From contig PCUL01000339.1 of the NCBI GenBank assembly GCA_002771745.1, positions 2,830-42,958 of the forward strand: DNA of 40,129 nt, given 5' to 3'. Below the pieces are notes generated by a model. It saw only the letters and a list, made by a program, of their open reading frames with translations. It was not told the DNA's origin and made no database searches. Both the position numbers and the translations under genes were made by a program. Origin of the DNA: Bacteroidetes bacterium CG18_big_fil_WC_8_21_14_2_50_41_14. Lineage in GTDB: Bacteria; Bacteroidota; Bacteroidia; Bacteroidales; F082. Of the stretch, positions 34,756-40,129 are shown piece after piece (the stretch's first letter is position 1; each line of letters opens with the position of its first letter).

Positions 34756-35689
34756 TAGATGTTTATATTGTTATAAGGAGCTTACCGGCCAGGTTGATTT
34801 TCATCACCTTTGCAGCATGTCGTTTTTTGGCACAAAAGAAGCTCCCGAGCTACCCTATTCTTTAGATCAGATGTTGGGACTTGCAAAATATGTTGTAGAA
34901 CATAGCGTTTCAGTACCCGGTGTTCAGGCAAAATTATCCATGTCGTTAATAAAGGAAGTACAACAGAGAGAAAACAACCGGTTAACTGTAGTTGGGGCTT
35001 TGGGTGGAAATTATATATTCAAACCTCCGAACAATGATTTTCGGGAGATCCCACAAAATGAGCATGCCACCATGCGAATAGCCGAAGCTATGGGGTTAAG
35101 AGTTGTTCCATCAAGCTTAATCAGGTTACAATCAGGTGAGCTATCGTATATCACCAAACGGATAGACCGAACCCCGGAAGGCAGTAAAATTCATATGCTT
35201 GATATGTTCCAACTTACTGATGCCTACGATAAATATAAAAGTTCGATGGAGAAAATCGGGAAGGCAATATCCATGTATTCTGACAATACATTGCTGGACT
35301 TACTTTACTTGTTTGAGTTGACAATATTTAGCTTTCTCACAGGCAACAATGATATGCATCTTAAAAATTTCTCCTTAATAAATACAAATTCTAGATGGAT
35401 ACTTTCTCCGGCTTATGATTTGCTTAATGTGTCGATACTTAATCCTAAAGATAAAGAAGAACTTGCTTTGCCCATTGATGGCAAAAAGAAAAAGTTGAAA
35501 AGGATGCATTTTGAATTATTTGGTAGTTCTTTAGGGCTGAATTCTAAACAAATATCTGGTGTATTAAACCGTTATCAAGCCAGCTTACCTGCTGTTGAAA
35601 GTATGATTAATCAATCTTTTCTTTCGATTGAAATGAAGTCAAAATACATGGAACTTTATCATGATCGTCATGCGGTTCTGTTTTTATAA
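34748..35689 (+). CDS. hipT: HipT-like serine/threonine kinase toxin
   Basis: The 313-aa protein is the HipA kinase core without the N-subdomain 1. It shows a glycine-rich loop with nearby serines (HSVSVPGVQAKLS, 52-64), an ATP-binding lysine (YIFKPP, K92), the catalytic loop GNNDMHLKNFSL (D202) and the metal-binding Asp in SPAYDLLN (D224). HipT-type kinases phosphorylate a protein involved in translation; E. coli HipT acts on tryptophanyl-tRNA synthetase. The target here is unknown. An unusual feature is an N-terminal zinc-finger-like motif, C5-x2-C8 with H19/H20 and C22 (CLYCYKELTG..DFHHLC). The hydrophobic C-terminus ends at HAVLFL. Confidence 0.92.
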   Translation: MNNRCLYCYKELTGQVDFHHLCSMSFFGTKEAPELPYSLDQMLGLAKYVVEHSVSVPGVQAKLSMSLIKEVQQRENNRLTVVGALGGNYIFKPPNNDFREIPQNEHATMRIAEAMGLRVVPSSLIRLQSGELSYITKRIDRTPEGSKIHMLDMFQLTDAYDKYKSSMEKIGKAISMYSDNTLLDLLYLFELTIFSFLTGNNDMHLKNFSLINTNSRWILSPAYDLLNVSILNPKDKEELALPIDGKKKKLKRMHFELFGSSLGLNSKQISGVLNRYQASLPAVESMINQSFLSIEMKSKYMELYHDRHAVLFL

Positions 35690-35738
35690 CCAGCATCACG
35701 ACTGTTCATTTCGAGGGGAGAAATCCCCCCTCCCCCGA

Positions 35739-35878
35739 ACTCGTTTGAGCGCAGCGGTAACGATCTTGCCTACCTACGGCAGGTTCACCTGCCGTAGGTA
35801 GGTAAACAGGCAGACAAGTGCAATGCGTTCGCTCCCTAAATCAAGGATCGCCTTGTTAGTGATTTTTAGCTTATTTTG
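35739..35878. repeat. Composite intergenic repeat, copy B
   Basis: In order it holds ACTCGTTTGAGCGCAGCGGTAACGA (35739-35763, the palindromic repeat, copy 4), a perfect 16-bp inverted repeat CCTACCTACGGCAGGT / ACCTGCCGTAGGTAGG (35769-35802), the block CAAGTGCAATGCGTTCGCTC... (35815-35840, 26 bases identical to 37481-37506), and a GTTAGTGATTTTTAGC-type end (35855-35878) about 80% like 37531-37554. Confidence 0.85.
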
Positions 35879-36024
35879 TTGGGATAAAAAATTGACCGGG
35901 AGAATAGCTGCATTTTTTATACAGTATCCTGCAACTTATGTATGGTTTTATCTGTAAAATTGCTGAATTAAATCGCAAGATTTAAGGTTAAAACATTTAT
36001 TTGCGAATAAAAGAATTGGCATAT

Positions 36025-36075
36025 TGTACTGTGTAAGATACATAATTATATTACATTTGTATCTTGTAAGGTACA
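36025..36075. promoter_or_regulatory. Large palindromic operator over the ATPase promoter
   Basis: TGTAC-N5-AAGATACA (36025-36042) is mirrored by TGTATCTT-N5-GTACA (36058-36075), with 13 of 18 positions pairing across a 15-base centre. TGTAAGATACA and TGTAAGGTACA are also direct repeats. The -7 box lies inside, so a bound repressor would shut the promoter. The regulator is not identified. Confidence 0.6.
36052..36059 (+). promoter_or_regulatory. Candidate -7 box for the ATPase gene
   Basis: TACATTTG matches TAnnTTTG and ends 29 bases before the ATG at 36089, within the palindromic operator. Confidence 0.45.
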
Positions 36076-36088
36076 AAAATAGGGTTTT

Positions 36089-37288
36089 ATGGAAATTCAA
36101 CGACTTAAAACATTTTCAACGCTTAGGGTGATGAACCTGCCCATGGATTTTAAGCGTTATCTTTATGATGACATGATTTGGTCGGACAGGCTGATCGGTC
36201 TTTCGGGAGCGAGGGGAACGGGTAAGACGACCCTGATGCTGCAGCGATTAAAGAGTCTTGGGCTGGCGGCTGAAGAGGCGCTTTATGTAAGTTTGGATGA
36301 TATGTTTTTTACAGATAACAAGCTGGTGTATTTTGCCGAAGACTATTATGCACATGGGGGGAAGTATCTGTTTTTGGATGAAATTCACAAGTATGGGAAC
36401 TGGTCGCAGGAATTGAAGAATATTTATGATAACCTGCCTGAGTTAAAGGTAGTGTTTACAAGCTCATCGGCACTCGACATACACCGCGGACAATACGATT
36501 TAAGCCGCAGGGCTTTGGTTTATAAACTTGCAGGACTTTCGTTCAGGGAATACATCAACTTCGTATACGGATTGCATCTGGCACCCCTGACTTTGGAAGA
36601 GGTGCTGCATATTTCTGTAGATAAAATATCGGAGATCTCCCAGCCTGAAAAGCCTTTGATGTTATTTTCAACCTACCTTAAAACAGGATATTATCCGTTT
36701 TTTGCAGAATATAAGGAATCATATTTTCTTCGGCTGACGGAAGTGTTAAATACGGTGCTGGAATCGGATTTGCCGGGTATCTTTAATATTGATGTTTCTT
36801 CGGTCGTCAAGCTGAAAAAGTTTATCTATTTATTGTCTTCGATGGTTCCGTTTACGCCAAATATCTCGAAACTTGCTGAAAGATTAAATGTAACCCGTCC
36901 GGGTTTGTTGCGATACATCGAGCTACTGGATCGGGCTAACATACTGAATTTGTTGACCGAGAATCCGTTTGGAATTAATTACCTGAATAAACCGGAAAAG
37001 ATATTTCTTGAGAACACCAATCTGATGTATGCATACGATGAAAACAATGTGAATAAGGGTACACTGAGAGAGACCTTTTTCTTAAACCAATTGGCTGTAA
37101 AACATTCGGTAAGTTATCCAAAGGATGGTGATTTTATGGTAGATGCAAAATACTTGTTCGAGGTGGGCGGAAAGAACAAGTCCGGCAAACAGATTGTTGA
37201 CCACGGCAATGCATATATTGCCTCCGACGAGATTGAATACAGGACAGGCAATAAAATACCACTCTGGCTATTTGGTTTTTTATACTAG
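36089..37288 (+). CDS. AAA-type ATPase with DUF4143-like C-terminus
   Basis: The 399-aa protein has a Walker A motif near residue 45 (SGARGTGKTT), Walker B (YLFLDEIHKYG) and a sensor-like VFTSSSALD, the pattern of the AAA_14 ATPases. A helical region with a winged-helix-like segment follows (PNISKLAERLNVTRPGLLRYI). It ends with a restriction-endonuclease-like DUF4143 tail (FEVGGKNKSGKQI). Members are common in Bacteroidota and archaea; their role is unsettled, with regulation or defence suggested. It stands alone between two composite repeats, with its own strong operator, so it looks like a self-contained cassette. Confidence 0.88.
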   Translation: MEIQRLKTFSTLRVMNLPMDFKRYLYDDMIWSDRLIGLSGARGTGKTTLMLQRLKSLGLAAEEALYVSLDDMFFTDNKLVYFAEDYYAHGGKYLFLDEIHKYGNWSQELKNIYDNLPELKVVFTSSSALDIHRGQYDLSRRALVYKLAGLSFREYINFVYGLHLAPLTLEEVLHISVDKISEISQPEKPLMLFSTYLKTGYYPFFAEYKESYFLRLTEVLNTVLESDLPGIFNIDVSSVVKLKKFIYLLSSMVPFTPNISKLAERLNVTRPGLLRYIELLDRANILNLLTENPFGINYLNKPEKIFLENTNLMYAYDENNVNKGTLRETFFLNQLAVKHSVSYPKDGDFMVDAKYLFEVGGKNKSGKQIVDHGNAYIASDEIEYRTGNKIPLWLFGFLY

Positions 37289-37324
37289 CCGCTCGGGTTT
37301 TCAATATAAAAACCCCCTCTCTCA

Positions 37325-37554
37325 CTCGTACTCTTTTGAGCACAGCGGTATCGAGCTTACCTACCGTAGGCCGGTTCACCTGCCGTAGGCAGGTAAATCT
37401 GCCGCCCTTTAGCAGGGATGCTAACCTCTCTCAGCATAGTTTCATGCCTTCTGCCTCCGTGACTCCGTTACTCCGGCAACCAAGTGCAATGCGTTCGCTC
37501 CCTAAAAAACCTACAATTAGTGATTTCCCTGTTATTGATTTTTAAGTAATTTTG
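37325..37554. repeat. Composite intergenic repeat, copy C
   Basis: In order it holds CTCGTACTCTTTTGAGCACAGC... (37325-37355, a diverged copy 5 of the palindromic repeat), an imperfect CTTACCTACCGTAGG / CCTGCCGTAGGCAGG palindrome (about 37356-37398), the CAAGTGCAATGCGTTCGCTC block (37481-37506) identical in 26 bases to copy B, and a GTTATTGATTTTTAAG end (37531-37554) carrying the -7 box of the next gene. The whole 270-base gap is essentially this element. Confidence 0.8.
37547..37554 (+). promoter_or_regulatory. Candidate -7 box for the DUF5674-type gene
   Basis: TAATTTTG matches TAnnTTTG and ends only 5 bases before the ATG at 37560, so the transcript would be nearly leaderless if this box is used. 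It lies at the end of composite repeat C. Confidence 0.4.
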
Positions 37555-37559
37555 CTCGT

Positions 37560-37907
37560 ATGAAAATAATTGACAGAGATAATAAAATCGCATTTGCCGA
37601 ACTGGAACTGATGGCAGAAAGCATGTTTGGTGATTTGATAAAAGCAGTTGTTGATACTGAAAATGAAATAATGGCCCTGAATGCAGAGTTACATGCTGAC
37701 GAGGAAAAGGAACTTTTAGTCATGGGCTCCAGGCAAGAAAACTTATGGGGAATCAACCTTTATCCTGAAGAAACCGGTGATGACTTTATCGAATTCGATT
37801 CGATGATAAACTTGCGCCCCTCATGGGGCAATAAAAGCAGGGGTGTTGATGATAAACAAACTCAAGCCAAAATCGTCAATATCGTAAACTCCTTGGTTGA
37901 GCGATAA
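37560..37907 (+). CDS. DUF5674-family small protein
   Basis: The 115-aa protein has the family-like stretch IKAVVDTENEIMALNAELHADEE, followed by GSRQENLWGINLYPEE, DDFIEFDSMINLRP and a basic SRGVDD. It is acidic, soluble and of unknown function. I assign DUF5674 from memory of this conserved pattern. It is followed after 38 bases by another small gene on the same strand, probably its operon partner. Both sit next to a composite repeat and a toxin-antitoxin pair, which suggests mobile accessory genes. Confidence 0.75.
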   Translation: MKIIDRDNKIAFAELELMAESMFGDLIKAVVDTENEIMALNAELHADEEKELLVMGSRQENLWGINLYPEETGDDFIEFDSMINLRPSWGNKSRGVDDKQTQAKIVNIVNSLVER

Positions 37908-37945
37908 TAACAAAAGTATTTTTTACCATTAAAAAATCAAGCGAG

Positions 37946-38302
37946 ATGAAACCGGATTTTTATCATAAAAATTTATCAACGGGCGAATGGGAAACATTAA
38001 GTTTTGCTAAGCAAATGGCAAATATTGGTTCTGAGGTAGAAAGATCAATAAAATGGAGATCAAAAAACCACCCTGAACGCAGCCAATTGGCTTTTTTCAG
38101 AGCAATCGAACTGATGGATTTTACTATTTCAGATAAAAAAAACTTACAACGACTGGGGGAATTGTGTAGAACCAGGGAAGTGCTGGTAGATTATTTTTTT
38201 GCCGACAACCAATATGGTTCAACGGACCTTGCATGGCAAAAATACTTTAGGGCCTTTAACTGGATGGCTAATTTGCCCGAACGGCAGGACCGCCAATCGT
38301 AG
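37946..38302 (+). CDS. Small helical protein, probable partner of the DUF5674-type gene
   Basis: The 118-aa protein (MKPDFYHKNLSTGEWETLSFAKQMANIGSEVE... in outline) is soluble and mostly helical, with GSEVERSIKW, FRAIELMDFTI and a C-terminal KYFRAFNWMANLP. I recall small uncharacterised bacterial proteins with this layout but cannot name a function. It lies 38 bases after the DUF5674-type gene. A two-gene module, possibly toxin-antitoxin-like, is conceivable but nothing in the sequence proves it. Confidence 0.7.
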   Translation: MKPDFYHKNLSTGEWETLSFAKQMANIGSEVERSIKWRSKNHPERSQLAFFRAIELMDFTISDKKNLQRLGELCRTREVLVDYFFADNQYGSTDLAWQKYFRAFNWMANLPERQDRQS

Positions 38303-38451
38303 CTCAGCCAATCAAAATTTTAGGTTTACCAGGAGATGTCTCCGCTCTCACTTATTGAATAAAACTTTCAAGCCCACCAGTTACATTCCGATGGTTATCG
38401 GAAGGGGGGGCGGGGTTACGCGGTTGTGTTTTTTATTTTTTTAATATCTTG

Positions 38452-38727
38452 TCAGCTGTTGAATAAATAAACTAAGTTTATTCTCGTTTCTGATATTTCT
38501 TAGTAAATGGTAGTCTGTTTGCTTAATACAGCTTTTCTTAGTCTTGGGTTATAATCTGATTTTGGAAATAATTTCGGGTTACTGGTTATCAGGTTAAGTT
38601 GTTTACTAAGCTGGTTTTTATACTTGTCCACTTCTCGCTGTGTCCACCTATTTTGTAGATAATCTAATATCGACTCGAGATTATTGATGGCTTCATCTGA
38701 CCAGAATAATTTATAATGATAAGCCAT
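38452..38727 (-). pseudogene. ParE/RelE-type toxin cut by an in-frame stop
   Basis: The open part (38500-38727, 75 aa, MAYHYKLFWSDEAINNLESI) is a ParE/RelE toxin fold with NPKLFPKSDYNPRLRKAV and TTIY. It then meets TAA at 38500-38502. Reading on in the same frame gives EISETRINLVYLFNS and a stop at 38452, which looks like the normal last strands of ParE/RelE (YEI....I.LV.LF). So a tyrosine-like codon has probably become a stop, and the usual tail after LFD/N is also missing. The toxin is likely inactive. The start ATG at 38727 overlaps the antitoxin end by 17 bases. Confidence 0.75.
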
Positions 38728-38944
38728 ATTTATGCGCTATTTCGGAATGTGGAGTTACTTTTCCTAAATCAATATCACTTAGTCCCCTTTCAATTCCCAT
38801 TTTTTGTTCATTTGTCAAATCAAACCACCAATCTTGATTATCCTTACGTGAATCTTTTACAATTTTCAGAAAATCAAGGGTGTCATCATCATTGAGTTGT
38901 GTTAACCACTCAATCAGTTCAAGTTTTATTGCATCGTGTCCCAT
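38711..38944 (-). CDS. Antitoxin of the ParE/RelE-type pair
   Basis: The track starts this at a TTG (38962) that overlaps a likely -7 box (TACTTTTG, minus strand 38960-38967). The ATG at 38944 (MGHDAIKLELIEWLTQLNDD, 77 aa) is better. The protein is acidic, with WWFDLTNEQKMGIERGLSDI and the ending VTPHSEIAHKYGL, a common layout of small antitoxins paired with ParE/RelE toxins (a helical N-terminus and a toxin-binding tail). It precedes the toxin in the same operon with a 17-base overlap, the usual order. Because the toxin looks broken, this antitoxin may be an orphan now. Confidence 0.82.
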   Translation of the reverse strand: MGHDAIKLELIEWLTQLNDDDTLDFLKIVKDSRKDNQDWWFDLTNEQKMGIERGLSDIDLGKVTPHSEIAHKYGLSL

Positions 38945-38959
38945 ATCATTTCGTTTTTT

Positions 38960-38967
38960 CAAAAGTA
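38960..38967 (-). promoter_or_regulatory. Candidate -7 box for the antitoxin-toxin operon
   Basis: On the minus strand this reads TACTTTTG, 15 bases before the ATG at 38944. It decides the start choice for the antitoxin. Confidence 0.45.
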
Positions 38968-39041
38968 CAAAAAAAAGAATCGTACTGACGTTTCCTTTGC
39001 TGTACTGCTGCGCATTTTAAACACTCAATCGTGTTTTATAC

Positions 39042-39049
39042 TAATTTTG
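39042..39049 (+). promoter_or_regulatory. Candidate -7 box for hutU
   Basis: TAATTTTG matches TAnnTTTG and ends 28 bases before the hutU ATG. Confidence 0.45.
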
Positions 39050-39077
39050 CTACTTTCAAATCAAACCTTATCAGGTC

Positions 39078-40129
<1,052 letters not shown>

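Larger units (their letters stand above)
35690..36088. other. Intergenic region between hipT and the ATPase gene
   Basis: About 400 bases. The left part is a composite repeat (35739-35878); the right part is AT-rich and ends with the large palindromic operator of the ATPase gene. No ORF of note. Confidence 0.7.

Noticed and set aside
34423-35689. Frameshifted single hipA gene
   Set aside because: HipT has its own ATG, an extra zinc-finger-like N-terminus and an 8-base overlap typical of coupled genes. The layout matches known hipBST.
33765-37554. Integron with attC sites
   Set aside because: The repeats recall cassette boundaries, but no integrase is seen and I cannot find the attC core (GTTRRRY with its inverse). 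Cassettes also have their own promoters.
38945-38962. TTG start for the antitoxin
   Set aside because: It overlaps a good -7 box on the same strand; the ATG at 38944 is preferred.

Overview
The window looks like a chromosomal piece of a Bacteroidota bacterium, probably class Bacteroidia (the finer placement is a guess). The signs are a TonB-dependent receptor with an N-terminal carboxypeptidase-regulatory-like domain, Bacteroidota-type -7 boxes (TAnnTTTG) in front of many genes, few Shine-Dalgarno sequences, and the particular family variants encoded. Both ends are cut inside genes: gap (GAPDH) on the left and hutU (urocanate hydratase) on the right.

The left half (about 1-24,000) is mostly core metabolism and cell biology. 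It starts with gap and, divergent from it, a very large PPDK/PEP-synthase-like phosphotransferase that lacks the PEP barrel. That gene converges, with a 6-bp overlap, on a receiver-histidine kinase hybrid. Next come icd and gltA (NADP-isocitrate dehydrogenase and citrate synthase), both of the eukaryote/mitochondrial-like type. A complete sucrose locus follows: a LacI-type regulator, then on the opposite strand a TonB receptor, sucrose phosphorylase, an MFS permease and a fructokinase. Sucrose would cross the outer membrane through the receptor and the inner membrane through the permease, then be split by phosphate into glucose-1-phosphate and fructose, and the fructose would be phosphorylated. 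No SusD is present. After this lie gtrA, an M28/PDZ secreted peptidase, an LptF/LptG permease and tgt (whose zinc cysteines are missing), all on the minus strand, and then a divergent GT2 glycosyltransferase overlapping an ECF sigma factor.

The right half (about 24,150-39,000) is an accessory region. It holds an unrecognised 357-aa protein, a terminator, and a 2,721-aa single-chain protein that combines a cold-shock/OB-like domain, a DEDDh exonuclease, a RecQ-type SF2 helicase and a UvrD-type SF1 helicase. Downstream are a tripartite hipB-hipS-hipT kinase toxin-antitoxin operon, an AAA/DUF4143-type ATPase with a large palindromic operator, a DUF5674 gene with a small partner, and a ParE/RelE-type toxin-antitoxin pair whose toxin is cut short by an in-frame stop. 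Composite palindromic repeats (CTCGTTTGAGCG.AGCGGTAACGAG, CCTGCCGTAGG palindromes and a shared CAAGTGCAATGCG block) sit in the gaps between these modules and suggest modular assembly. Core metabolism resumes with hutU.

The strongest candidate for an undescribed system is the giant helicase-nuclease fusion and its setting. No function in defence or repair is shown by the sequence; that remains inference. No tRNA, rRNA, CRISPR array, transposase or integrase was seen.
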